Origin: Roseibacillus persicicus
GTDB taxonomy: Bacteria; Verrucomicrobiota; Verrucomicrobiia; Verrucomicrobiales; Akkermansiaceae
Assembly (NCBI RefSeq): GCF_014651675.1
Contig: NZ_BMXI01000010.1
Span: 62,001-126,000 of the forward strand
DNA length: 64,000 bases
Reading direction: 5' to 3'
How positions within the stretch are numbered: the first letter of the stretch is position 1; each line of letters starts with the position of its first letter. A program made the translations under genes and the position numbers. Positions 33,282 through 41,113 of this stretch are shown here, one piece after another. A model generated the notes under the pieces. That model did not search any database, was not told the DNA's origin, and saw only the letters and a program-made list of their open reading frames with translations.

Positions 33282-33839
33282 TTATTGAATCAATTCTGCT
33301 TTGCCGTAGACGCTGACGACTTCCACGCCGCGTGCTTCGATGACTTCTTTGGCGCCTTCCTGACGGTCGACGAGGATGAGGACGAAGGCGACTTTGCCTC
33401 CTTCGGCTTCAATTGCGTCCATGGCCTTGATAGTGGAGCCGCCGGTAGTAGCGGTGTCTTCTACTAGAATGATAGTATCTCCCGAATTGAAGTTGCCTTC
33501 GACTCGTTTGCCGGTGCCGTATTTCTTGGCTTCCTTTCTTACCGAGAACATTTGGAGAGGATTGTTCTGGCGGGAGGACTCCATGGCGATGGCGAGAGAA
33601 ATAGGATCGGCACCCATGGTCATGCCTCCGATGGCAACCGGCTTTTCAGAGAGTTCGGCAATCATTTCCGTCACTGCAGCATAGCCGACTTCACCGACGA
33701 GAATGGCTCCGCGGCAGTCCATGGTGGTGACCCGGCAGTCCACATAGAAGTCACTCTTTTTACCGGAGGCGAGGGTGAAGTCACCGGTTCGGATGGATTT
33801 TTTTTGGAGAATGGCTTTGAGCTCGTCGCGTGCGGTCAT
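33282..33839 (-). CDS. pyrE: Orotate phosphoribosyltransferase
   Basis: Converts orotate and PRPP to orotidine-5'-phosphate in pyrimidine synthesis. 185 residues: FTLASGKKSDFYVDCRVTTM, VAIGGMTMGADPISLAIAME, KKYGTGKRVEG, and the PRPP-binding loop TIILVEDTATTGGSTIKAMD. Start at ATG 33839 (MTARDELKAIL); the frame continues upstream without sense. Alone on its strand. Confidence 0.93.
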   Translation of the reverse strand: MTARDELKAILQKKSIRTGDFTLASGKKSDFYVDCRVTTMDCRGAILVGEVGYAAVTEMIAELSEKPVAIGGMTMGADPISLAIAMESSRQNNPLQMFSVRKEAKKYGTGKRVEGNFNSGDTIILVEDTATTGGSTIKAMDAIEAEGGKVAFVLILVDRQEGAKEVIEARGVEVVSVYGKAELIQ

Positions 33840-33963
33840 GGGGCCAGTCAATCGTTCGGTCTGGGCGAGGGCCAACAAAATTTTCGGTCGGGAGACGAAT
33901 TTTGTTTGAGGCCGGCGGCGGGGGCGCGGGTTGCTTCTGGATGAAGTCGGGCTAGTCTTGGAC

Positions 33964-34677
33964 ATGGCTGAAATCTCGATTGTCATTCCGGCGCACAATG
34001 AGGAGCGCTTTCTCCCGAAGTGTCTGGCGGCCTTTCGCAGAGCAGAGGCTTATGCCGGGATCTCGATTGAAGTGATTGTGGTGCTCAACCGTTGCAGCGA
34101 CGGCACTGCCAAGTTGGCGGAAAAGGCTGGCGCGGTCTTGGTCCATGAAGATGAGGCGAATTTATCGAAGATACGAAATGCGGGGGCGGCGGTTGCGTCG
34201 GCTCCGGTGCTCTTGACTTGTGATGCCGATAGCGTGCCGCACGAGCGGGTTCTGGCGGTCATCTTGCGCCGGCTCCAGTCAGGGAAAGTGGTCGGGGGAG
34301 GGTGTCTCACCTTGCCGGAGCGTTGGTCGCTGGGGATTGTCTGCAGTGTGGGTGCGGTGATGCCGTATTTGATTTGGCATGGGGTGTCCTTTGGTTTGTT
34401 CTGGTGTCGCACCGAGGACTTTCGGGCGATTGGAGGCTTCAATGAAGCGCTGGCGTCCATTGAGGATCTGGATTTCGCCAAGCGCTTGAAAGCTTTGGGG
34501 AAGCAAAGGGGGCAAAGATTTGGGACTGTGCTGCGGGCTCCTTTGGTGACCTCGTGTCGCAAATTTGATCAGTTTGGCGACTGGTATCTCTTCCTGAATC
34601 CGCGTTTCGTGTGGAGGGTATTTCGAGGGACGGATCGCGCGGCAGCGGATCAGTTCTGGTATGAGGTGGGGAGGTAG
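33964..34677 (+). CDS. Family 2 glycosyltransferase
   Basis: 237 residues with a GT-A fold: ISIVIPAHNEERFLPKCLAA, VVLNRCSDGTAKLAEKAG, LLTCDADSVPHERVLAVI (DxD metal site), GGFNEALASIEDLDFAKRLK (acceptor-side ED). A hydrophobic stretch LGIVCSVGAVMPYLIWHGVS may contact the membrane. It probably adds a sugar to a lipid or polysaccharide. It diverges from pyrE, and its end is seven bases from the convergent membrane protein gene. Confidence 0.85.
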   Translation: MAEISIVIPAHNEERFLPKCLAAFRRAEAYAGISIEVIVVLNRCSDGTAKLAEKAGAVLVHEDEANLSKIRNAGAAVASAPVLLTCDADSVPHERVLAVILRRLQSGKVVGGGCLTLPERWSLGIVCSVGAVMPYLIWHGVSFGLFWCRTEDFRAIGGFNEALASIEDLDFAKRLKALGKQRGQRFGTVLRAPLVTSCRKFDQFGDWYLFLNPRFVWRVFRGTDRAAADQFWYEVGR

Positions 34678-34684
34678 GGCTCTG

Positions 34685-35050
34685 TTAGAGAGGACCCTCG
34701 GCCCACTTCAGGTCACGGGGCTCGGCGGCGAGGTCGGGCCAGATGGCCTTGGTCAAGAGCATGGACCCGGTGACTGTGATGATGGTAACGAGAATAACGG
34801 CCAGAAAGGGCATTACGAGCTTGGCTGCAAAGCGGAGACCACCGAGAAAGCCCTTTTCATCCTCATCTTTTTCCAGAACGCGGATTCGAATCTGGTTTTG
34901 AACAATCGCAGAAATCAGACCAATGAAGAGGCCGGCAATTCCCAAGAGGGGCCAGGCCCACCATGGCGCACGAAAGGTATAGCCGCCAGCGACAGCTCCT
35001 CCCAACCCTGCGATTAGGGTGAGGACAACAGCGACATTCAGACTACTCAC
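34685..35050 (-). CDS. Small membrane protein, unknown
   Basis: 121 residues with three hydrophobic helices: VAVVLTLIAGLGGAVAGGY, WPLLGIAGLFIGLISAIV, MPFLAVILVTIITVTGSML. A charged hinge RIRVLEKDEDEKGF separates the second and third. No family recognised. Confidence 0.6.
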   Translation of the reverse strand: MSSLNVAVVLTLIAGLGGAVAGGYTFRAPWWAWPLLGIAGLFIGLISAIVQNQIRIRVLEKDEDEKGFLGGLRFAAKLVMPFLAVILVTIITVTGSMLLTKAIWPDLAAEPRDLKWAEGPL

Positions 35051-35118
35051 GGTGGGGAGCCTAAGGAAATTGAGAAAATAGCGGTAGATCCTTTTCTGCC
35101 ATGACTGTTTCAGACACC

Positions 35119-35153
35119 AAAAAAACCGATCAACGGACGGGCCGCTGATCGGT
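35119..35153 (-). terminator. Terminator of pgk
   Basis: ACCGATCAACGG (35125-35136) pairs with CCGCTGATCGGT (35142-35153) with one mismatch, followed on the minus strand by seven Ts. Confidence 0.88.
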
Positions 35154-35176
35154 TGGAGATCTGAGGGAGGGCGAGA

Positions 35177-36376
35177 CTATGCTTCGCTGAGCGCGGCTAC
35201 GCCTGGGAGTTCCTTGCCTTCGAGGAGTTCGAGGCTGGCACCGCCTCCGGTCGAAATGAAGGTCATGTCGTCCGCAACGCCGAACTTGACCGCGGCCGTA
35301 ACCGAGTCCCCGCCACCGACGATGCTGAGGGAGTCGCTAGCAGCCACTGCTTCAGCAAGCTCCTTGGTTCCGTTGGCGAAGCTGTCGATTTCGAAGACGC
35401 CCATTGGACCGTTCCAGAGAATGGTTTTGGCTTCGGCGACCACTTTCTTGAATTCCTCAATCGCGACCGAACCGATATCGATTCCTTCCCAGTCGTCGGG
35501 GATTTCTCCGCCTTCGGCATAGGGGGCGATGTTCTTGGTCTCGGCCCCGTTCTTGAATTCCTGGGTGATGAGGGTGTCGGCGGGGAGGAGGAACTTGACG
35601 CCTTTTTCCTCGGCCTTCTTCAGAATGTCAAGGGCGAGCTCCTGCTTGTCGTCTTCCACGAGGCTCATGCCTACCTTGTGGCCCTGGGCCTTGCGGAAGG
35701 TGTAGGCCATGGCGCCACCGATGAGGAAGGTGTCGGCCTTGTCGAGCAGGGCGGTGATGACCTGAATCTTGTCGCTGACTTTAGCTCCGCCCATGATGAC
35801 GAGGAGGGGACGCTCCGGGTTGCCGACCTTGCCGACGAGGTATTCGAGCTCACGCTCCATGAGGAAGCCCATGGCGCTCTGGCTGACGTGGTGGGTGACG
35901 CCCTCGGTTGAGGCGTGGGCGCGGTGAGCGGTGCCGAATGCGTCATTGACGAACACTTCGGCGGTTGCGGCGAGGGCTTCGGCGAAAGAAGCGTCATTGT
36001 CGGTCTCAGCCGCGTGGAAGCGGGTGTTTTCCAAAAGGAGGATGTCGCCATTGCCGAGGGCGGCGCGAGCGCTGGTGGCAGCTTCGCCAATGCAGTCGCT
36101 GGCGAAAGCAACCTCGCAACCGAGCAACTCGCTCAGGCGGGTGGCGACGGGCTGGAGAGAATACTTGCTGTTCGGCTCACCCTTGGGGCGACCCATGTGC
36201 GAGCAGAGGACCAGCTTGACTCCCATTTCCTTGAGATGCTGGATGGAAGGGAGGGCGGCCCGAATGCGGGTGTCGTCCGTGATCTCACCAGCATCATTCA
36301 AAGGGACGTTGAAATCTGCCCGCATCAAAACTTCCTTTCCTGCCGCGTCTAGATCGCGAATCGATAGTTTGTTCAT
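35177..36376 (-). CDS. pgk: Phosphoglycerate kinase
   Basis: Glycolytic kinase making ATP from 1,3-bisphosphoglycerate. 399 residues: LMRADFNVPLNDAGEI, LCSHMGRPKGEPNSKYSL, LLENTRFHAAE, FVNDAFGTAHRAHASTEGV, LVIMGGAKVSDKIQVI, ILWNGPMGVFEI, GGGDSVTAAVKFG. Complete and normal in length. Monocistronic with a strong terminator. Confidence 0.97.
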   Translation of the reverse strand: MNKLSIRDLDAAGKEVLMRADFNVPLNDAGEITDDTRIRAALPSIQHLKEMGVKLVLCSHMGRPKGEPNSKYSLQPVATRLSELLGCEVAFASDCIGEAATSARAALGNGDILLLENTRFHAAETDNDASFAEALAATAEVFVNDAFGTAHRAHASTEGVTHHVSQSAMGFLMERELEYLVGKVGNPERPLLVIMGGAKVSDKIQVITALLDKADTFLIGGAMAYTFRKAQGHKVGMSLVEDDKQELALDILKKAEEKGVKFLLPADTLITQEFKNGAETKNIAPYAEGGEIPDDWEGIDIGSVAIEEFKKVVAEAKTILWNGPMGVFEIDSFANGTKELAEAVAASDSLSIVGGGDSVTAAVKFGVADDMTFISTGGGASLELLEGKELPGVAALSEA

Positions 36377-36539
36377 CAGGGCGTGGTATCGCCCCAGCTC
36401 CGCCTGACTGTCAAGAGTGGGTTCGTTTCAAACCGGTCGTCGGTTAGGAACTCCTTAATATTACGTGGTCTTCATGGTTTGAACATCCGTTGTTCAATCT
36501 GATTGTGATGACCCAGCTTTGTCGATTTAGTGTCATTTA

Positions 36540-36881
36540 ATGTTACCTCAATTTGCAGACTATCTGGAAGTGTTCGGCTCCGATGAGCGCTTTTTCGTCT
36601 TTGCAAGTTCGTCCTTTGTTCTCGCCCTGGTGATTTGCCTGTTTCTGAAAGGGGCGTGTCCTGCCACTCGGCTGCTTTTGCTCAGTGCTGCTTTCTTGAT
36701 CGCTTTCGCCTTTGTGGTCCTGGCTCCTCTGGCCGCCCTATCCACCGTTCAGCAGACTGCAGAGCTGAGTCCGGTGAATTTGAATTTTAACTTTGGCTTT
36801 TTGGCCCTCGGGCTGGGATTGATGCTGAAGTTCCGCGACCTGCCCAAGAGCAAAACCCCAACCCCCGTAGAAAACGACTAA
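36540..36881 (+). CDS. Small membrane protein, unknown
   Basis: 113 residues, three predicted membrane helices (FVFASSSFVLALVICLFL, LLLLSAAFLIAFAFVVLAPL, FNFGFLALGLGLMLKF) and a short Pro-rich tail. Its stop overlaps the next gene's start (TAATG), so the two are coupled. No family recognised. Confidence 0.6.
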   Translation: MLPQFADYLEVFGSDERFFVFASSSFVLALVICLFLKGACPATRLLLLSAAFLIAFAFVVLAPLAALSTVQQTAELSPVNLNFNFGFLALGLGLMLKFRDLPKSKTPTPVEND

Positions 36882-37231
36882 TGGAACATCTTTTGAATTC
36901 GGGTAACCTCGCTGGTATCTGTGGGCTCCTGCTGATGGTGGGAGTTGGTTTTCGCCTGGTGCGGCATGGGCATCGGGGAGGGTGGTTCCTATCGATGGGC
37001 GCGAGTTTGATTTGTTTCTCCATTATCTTCCGCCTCTATCTGGAGCCACTTTTGGAGAAGCCTTTGCATCTCACCTTCGGGCGTTCGTTGATTACCATCG
37101 TCACGATGACTCCGACGATGACCCTTTCGCTGGGATTCATTCTGATTCCGCTGGGGCTCCTAATGGTGGCGGCCCGGCAACAGGCTGAGCAGAAGATGAT
37201 CCCGGTGCGGAACCGCTACTCGGAGAAGTAG
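36881..37231 (+). CDS. Small membrane protein, unknown
   Basis: 116 residues with about three membrane helices (LAGICGLLLMVGVGFRLV, FLSMGASLICFSIIFRLYL, MTLSLGFILIPLGLLMVA). It shares a TAATG junction with the preceding small membrane protein, so the pair probably forms one complex or pathway. Its 3' end overlaps the convergent SRPBCC gene by 16 bases. Confidence 0.6.
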   Translation: MEHLLNSGNLAGICGLLLMVGVGFRLVRHGHRGGWFLSMGASLICFSIIFRLYLEPLLEKPLHLTFGRSLITIVTMTPTMTLSLGFILIPLGLLMVAARQQAEQKMIPVRNRYSEK

Positions 37232-37668
37232 TCGGTGAGGACCTGCTTGCGGTGCTCGAAGATTGCGAGGGTCCTGGGTTTGACGAATAGGGCTTTCACC
37301 GGAGCGGAAAAGGGCTCGAACGGAGCCTTCCAATGAACCTCGTCGCGAATGAGAACCCCTCCCTCGGTCTCTTCGAATGAATGACGATGGTGCCAGAAGC
37401 GATAGGGGCCGAAGCGTTGCTCATCGACAAAAGAAAAGCCCTCGTCCACCGCTTTGATCTCGGTGACCCAAGGGATGGCGAGGAAAGGAGCGAGCTGGAG
37501 GCGGTGAATAATGATTGCGCCAGGGTAAATGGCACCGTCGGGACAGCTGGCGGTTGAAAAGCCGAGTTCGTCAGGGGTGATCTTGTCGAGATTGAGCGGG
37601 TGGGAGAAAAATTCCCAAGCTTCGGCACGGGAGATGGGGAGAAACTGTTCCTGAACGATGTGTTCCAT
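37216..37668 (-). CDS. SRPBCC-family ligand-binding protein
   Basis: 150 residues in the START/Bet v1 fold: HIVQEQFLPISRAEAWEFFS, HPLNLDKITPDELGF, FVDEQRFGPYRFWHHRHSFE, GVLIRDEVHWKAPF. Close relatives are cell-division-inhibitor-like or cyclase-like proteins often linked to lipid or pigment metabolism, but no ligand can be inferred. Start at ATG 37668. Confidence 0.8.
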   Translation of the reverse strand: MEHIVQEQFLPISRAEAWEFFSHPLNLDKITPDELGFSTASCPDGAIYPGAIIIHRLQLAPFLAIPWVTEIKAVDEGFSFVDEQRFGPYRFWHHRHSFEETEGGVLIRDEVHWKAPFEPFSAPVKALFVKPRTLAIFEHRKQVLTDYFSE

Positions 37669-37707
37669 GGTGAGGCAGTCTCGCCCTGAAACGCTGAAAT
37701 GCAACGA

Positions 37708-38211
37708 CTACCATTTCTCCTGCAAGAGGATGGGGGGGAGCTCCGGGGACTCGCAGAGCTCCAATAGAAAGGATACAGGATTGGCGTGTGTGGGCGGCAC
37801 GAGTGTGGGGGCGAGGTCGCGGAGGGGAAAAAGTACGAAAAGTCGTTCGTGGAGTCGGGGGTGGGGCAGGGTCAGTTCACTTGTCGCACGGATTTCCTCG
37901 TCGCAGATCAGTAAATCGATGTCGACTGGGCGGGGGGAGTTGCGGGCCCGTGTATCTTGGGATTCGCGACCTAGTTCTTGTTCGATTTCCTGGCTCTTCG
38001 TGAGAAGTTCCTCGGGAGAGAGAGCGGTCTCAAAGGCGATTGCGGTGTTGAGAAAGGCTGGGGAATCAGGAGGGCAGTCGAAGGGATCGGTTTCGTAGAG
38101 ACCTGCTGATTGGATCGGGTTGAGCGCGAGGGAAGACAGGAGTTCTCGAGCTTGCCGCAGGTTGGCAAGCCGGTCGCCAAGATTGGAGCCGAGGGCGAGG
38201 AAGACTTTCAT
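37708..38211 (-). CDS. folK: 2-amino-4-hydroxy-6-hydroxymethyldihydropteridine pyrophosphokinase
   Basis: Pyrophosphorylates the pterin precursor in folate synthesis. 167 residues: FLALGSNLGDRLANLRQA, SAGLYETDPFDCPPDSPAFL, ELGRESQDTRARNSPRPVDI (ATP/Mg site with RPxDIDLL), LTLPHPRLHERLFVLFPL. Its start lies nine bases from the left end of the RAYT-REP element. Confidence 0.94.
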   Translation of the reverse strand: MKVFLALGSNLGDRLANLRQARELLSSLALNPIQSAGLYETDPFDCPPDSPAFLNTAIAFETALSPEELLTKSQEIEQELGRESQDTRARNSPRPVDIDLLICDEEIRATSELTLPHPRLHERLFVLFPLRDLAPTLVPPTHANPVSFLLELCESPELPPILLQEKW

Positions 38212-38220
38212 AGCGGATTC

Positions 38221-38342
38221 GGAGCGTGGCTTTGTAAGCCGCTGGGGTTGATATCGTGAGTGGGGTGGTGGAGACGTGGGTCTGAAGCTTAGAAGAGGTC
38301 TGTCTTTGACGGGGATCTATGCGGCTTACAAAGCCACGCTCC
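38221..38342 (+). repeat. REP-type repeat, left copy, bounded by a 22-bp inverted repeat
   Basis: Begins at 38221-38242 and ends at 38321-38342 with sequences that are perfect reverse complements over 22 bases (left arm GGAGCGTGGCTTTGTAAG... onward). The interior matches the right-hand copy at 38952-39087 in the same orientation. It lies five bases from the RAYT stop codon. Confidence 0.95.
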
Positions 38343-38347
38343 GTAGT

Positions 38348-38947
38348 CTAGGGCCTCTGGTAGATTTTGTATGTTTGGGGAGGGAGTTTTTTGGGATTTC
38401 GTTCGATGTAGCTGCGAGCCCAAAGGAAATGATCATGATTTCGGATGAGTCGGTCCCAGTATTCTGGTTGCCAGAGCGACCCTGTGGTTTTGTTGCGTTT
38501 GTTGATTTCGCGGGCGGAGAAGCGCTTCCAAGAGTGGATCACCTGGGAAATAGATTCATTCTCGAAGAGAGAAAAGAGGATGTGCACGTGGTTGGGCATG
38601 ACGATGAAGCTATCGATGAGATATCGTTTTTCGTCAAAGTGTCGGAAGGCATTTGCCACTATTGATGAGTTCTCAGGATCTCTAAGGCAGCAGCATCCAT
38701 GTCCAGCATCGAGCCATTCGTCAACTTTGCTCCCGAAAAATCGATGGAACTCCTCTTCCTGTCGCTCATTCCAAGGTTTGGGATTGTGATGAAGCCATGC
38801 TTCGCGATGTTCTTTTAGTTCGGATAGAAGGTGTTTTGGAAGCGAGTCCGAAAGGCGGTAAGTGACAAAGGTCCAAACCTGTTCTTGCTGCCAGTGAGGA
38901 AGTTTATGAGAGGTTTGGAGCTTCTCTTTCTCAGGTTCGTAGAACAT
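38348..38947 (-). CDS. REP-associated tyrosine transposase (RAYT)
   Basis: A 199-residue single-domain HUH nuclease of the IS200/Y1 superfamily, TnpA_REP branch. Seen: HKLPHWQQEQVWTFVTYRLS at the N-terminus, the metal-binding HUH motif in VMPNHVHILFSL, SQVIHSWKRFSAREIN, GSLWQPEYWDRLIRN, and the catalytic tyrosine in RSYIERNPKKLP. RAYTs recognise and cleave REP hairpins as single strands and are usually single-copy domesticated genes. This one is flanked at 4-5 bases by two copies of a palindrome-ended repeat and appears intact. Confidence 0.93.
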   Translation of the reverse strand: MFYEPEKEKLQTSHKLPHWQQEQVWTFVTYRLSDSLPKHLLSELKEHREAWLHHNPKPWNERQEEEFHRFFGSKVDEWLDAGHGCCCLRDPENSSIVANAFRHFDEKRYLIDSFIVMPNHVHILFSLFENESISQVIHSWKRFSAREINKRNKTTGSLWQPEYWDRLIRNHDHFLWARSYIERNPKKLPPQTYKIYQRP

Positions 38948-38951
38948 GTCA

Positions 38952-39087
38952 GGAGCGTGGCTTTGTAAGCCGCTGGGGTTGATGTCGTGAGTGGGGTGGT
39001 GGAGACGTGGGTCTGAAGCTTAGAAGAGGTCTGTCTTTGACGGGGGGTTCTTGACGGGGCTCTATGCGGCTTACAAAGCCACGCTCC
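38952..39087 (+). repeat. REP-type repeat, right copy, bounded by a 22-bp inverted repeat
   Basis: The same unit as the left copy: arms at 38952-38973 and 39066-39087 are perfect reverse complements. It is 14 bases longer because TTGACGGGG and flanking bases are duplicated near 39038-39060. Its last base is also the last base, in gene direction, of the dapB stop codon. Confidence 0.95.
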
Positions 39088-39821
39088 TAAGATAGTCCGA
39101 GGACATCTTGCATCGAGTAGAGGCCGGCGGGCTTGCCTTGCAGCCAGAGAGCGGCGCGCACTGCACCGGAGGCGAAGGTCATGCGGGAAGAGGCTTTGTG
39201 GGTGAGCTCAACTCTTTCGCCATCGGCGGCAAACATTACGGTATGATCTCCGACAACATCACCTCCGCGCAGGGTGTGCATGCCGATCCGGCCTTGGGGA
39301 CGGGGGCCGGTTTCGCCAACTCGCCCGTGGTCGATGTCGTTGTTGTAAGAGGTGTTGGTTTCTTCGTTGAGGATTTCCAACAGGGTGCGGGCGGTTCCGG
39401 AGGGGGCGTCGACCTTGTGGCGGTGGTGCATCTCCGTGACCTCGATGTCGAAGGTCTCGTTGCCCAGAATGCGGGCCGCGTGGCGGGTGAGCCAGAAGAG
39501 GGTATTGACGCCGACCGAGTAGTTGGAGGCAAAGACAATGGGGAGAGTTTCCGCAGCTTTGGCAATGGCCGCGCGTTGCTCGTCACTGTGGCCGGTGGTG
39601 CCGATGACGAGTGGAGTGCCCGCGGCGAGGGCTTTTTCGAGAAGGTCGTCGGTCAGCGAGGGCAGGGTGAAGTCGATCACGCCCTCCGAGCCCTGCAGCG
39701 CGGCCACGAGGTCCTCGCCCTTGTCGTGCGAGGAATGAAGCTCGGCATTGGCCTCTGCCTCGATGGCTGCGATTACCGATTGGCCCATGCGGCCGGAACG
39801 TCCTGTGACTGTCAAGTTCAT
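39087..39821 (-). CDS. dapB: 4-hydroxy-tetrahydrodipicolinate reductase
   Basis: Lysine/diaminopimelate pathway reductase, supplying meso-DAP for peptidoglycan. 244 residues: nucleotide-binding TGRSGRMGQSVIAAIE, DFTLPSLTDDLLEKAL, PLVIGTTGHSDEQ, ASNYSVGVNTLFWLTRHAA, and the catalytic MHHRHKVDAPSGTARTLLEI. Its stop codon touches the RAYT-REP element. alr lies 70 bases upstream on the same strand. Confidence 0.95.
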   Translation of the reverse strand: MNLTVTGRSGRMGQSVIAAIEAEANAELHSSHDKGEDLVAALQGSEGVIDFTLPSLTDDLLEKALAAGTPLVIGTTGHSDEQRAAIAKAAETLPIVFASNYSVGVNTLFWLTRHAARILGNETFDIEVTEMHHRHKVDAPSGTARTLLEILNEETNTSYNNDIDHGRVGETGPRPQGRIGMHTLRGGDVVGDHTVMFAADGERVELTHKASSRMTFASGAVRAALWLQGKPAGLYSMQDVLGLS

Positions 39822-39891
39822 GGCTTCCTTCTAGCGGGGATTTGAGAATCTAAAAACGAAAAATCCAAAAACGAAGACCCTGCGAAAGGCG

Positions 39892-40992
39892 CTAGGTGGA
39901 GTAGATGCGGGTGACCCGCGGGGTGATGCGGGTGAGGACTTCCCAAGGGATGGTGTCAGCCCATTGCGCCACCTGGGTGACGGACAGGTTGGGTCCAAAG
40001 AGCTCGACCTCGTCTCCCGGTTGGCAGTCGGGCAGATGGGAGACGTCGGCCATGATTTGGTCCATCGTGACTCTGCCGAGAATTGGGGCCGCCTTTCCGT
40101 TGATAAGGATATGGGCTCCTTTGCCAGAGATATTGCGGGGATAGCCGTCACCATAACCGACCCCGATGGTGGCAACGGCACTGTCTTTCTCCAAAATACT
40201 AGTGCGACCGTAGCTGACGCCGTGGCCCTTGGGCAAGTTGCGGACGAGCGAGACCCGGGACTTGAGGGTCATCACCGGTTGCAGTTGGTCTTGCCATTCC
40301 GCGAGAGGGGAAACGCCATACATGAGGAGCCCGGGGCGAACCAGATTGGTGGTGGTGGAGCGGTAGTCGAGAAGGCCTGCGCTATTGGCGAGATGGACAT
40401 GGAAGTTCTCGCGTTGCGCAAAGTGCTCCCGGACGAGATGGTCGAAGGCCGCGAACTGGCTTTTGGTAAAGTCCTCATCCTCGTCGGCAGAAGGAAGATG
40501 GGAGCCGATTCCTTTGAGTTCTATCGACTTGTTCTGCGGTAGTGCGAGGTGATTGAGGGCGGAGGGGATCTGGTCGGGTAGAAAGCCTCCCCGACCCATC
40601 CCGGTGTCGACCGACAGATGGGCTGTTAGGCTGCGGTTGTGCTTCGCGCAGAGGCGGACGAAGTCGTCAATCTCACTCAAAGAGGAAAGGCAAGGCGTCC
40701 ATCCGCATTGCACGATTTCCTCCCGCTCTTCGGGAAAGGTGGCTCCCAATAGGTAGATGGGAGTTTGGATTCCAGCATCGGACAATTGTCGTGCTTCGTA
40801 GACGTTGGCGACTCCGAAGTAGGGCAGGCCCTTGCTATCGAGATGGCGCGCAAAGTTGACCAAGCCATGTCCGTATGCCCCCGCCTTGAGGATCGCCATC
40901 GTTTGTTGCCCCGAGTGCTGGCGGGCAAAGGATAGATTGTGGTCGAGGGCCTGAAGGTTGATCTCGGCGCAAGCGCGGGGGGGGGATGGCAT
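39892..40992 (-). CDS. alr: Alanine racemase
   Basis: PLP enzyme making D-alanine for peptidoglycan. 366 residues: CAEINLQALDHNLSFARQHS, PLP lysine in AILKAGAYGHGLVNFA, HLSVDTGMGRGGF, catalytic tyrosine of the second domain in GHGVSYGRTSIL, then IGVGYGDGYPRNISGKG and GRVTMDQIMADVS. Start at ATG 40992 (MPSPPRACAEIN). With dapB it forms a cell-wall precursor pair. Confidence 0.95.
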   Translation of the reverse strand: MPSPPRACAEINLQALDHNLSFARQHSGQQTMAILKAGAYGHGLVNFARHLDSKGLPYFGVANVYEARQLSDAGIQTPIYLLGATFPEEREEIVQCGWTPCLSSLSEIDDFVRLCAKHNRSLTAHLSVDTGMGRGGFLPDQIPSALNHLALPQNKSIELKGIGSHLPSADEDEDFTKSQFAAFDHLVREHFAQRENFHVHLANSAGLLDYRSTTTNLVRPGLLMYGVSPLAEWQDQLQPVMTLKSRVSLVRNLPKGHGVSYGRTSILEKDSAVATIGVGYGDGYPRNISGKGAHILINGKAAPILGRVTMDQIMADVSHLPDCQPGDEVELFGPNLSVTQVAQWADTIPWEVLTRITPRVTRIYST

Positions 40993-41113
40993 TTCTGGGC
41001 GGCAGTGGTTCGATTCGGAGTCGAAGCTTAACCACGGAACCGCCAAGGTCACGGAGTATCAAAGGGCTGACGAGATTAGTCGAGCCCGGGCGGTGGAAGT
41101 CAACCAGGCGGCG

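Larger units (their letters stand above)
38221..39087. mobile_element. RAYT-REP element
   Basis: An 867-base unit made of left REP pair, RAYT gene and right REP pair, packed with almost no spare sequence. It sits exactly between folK and dapB. No target-site duplication is seen, as expected for single-strand HUH chemistry. Confidence 0.8.
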
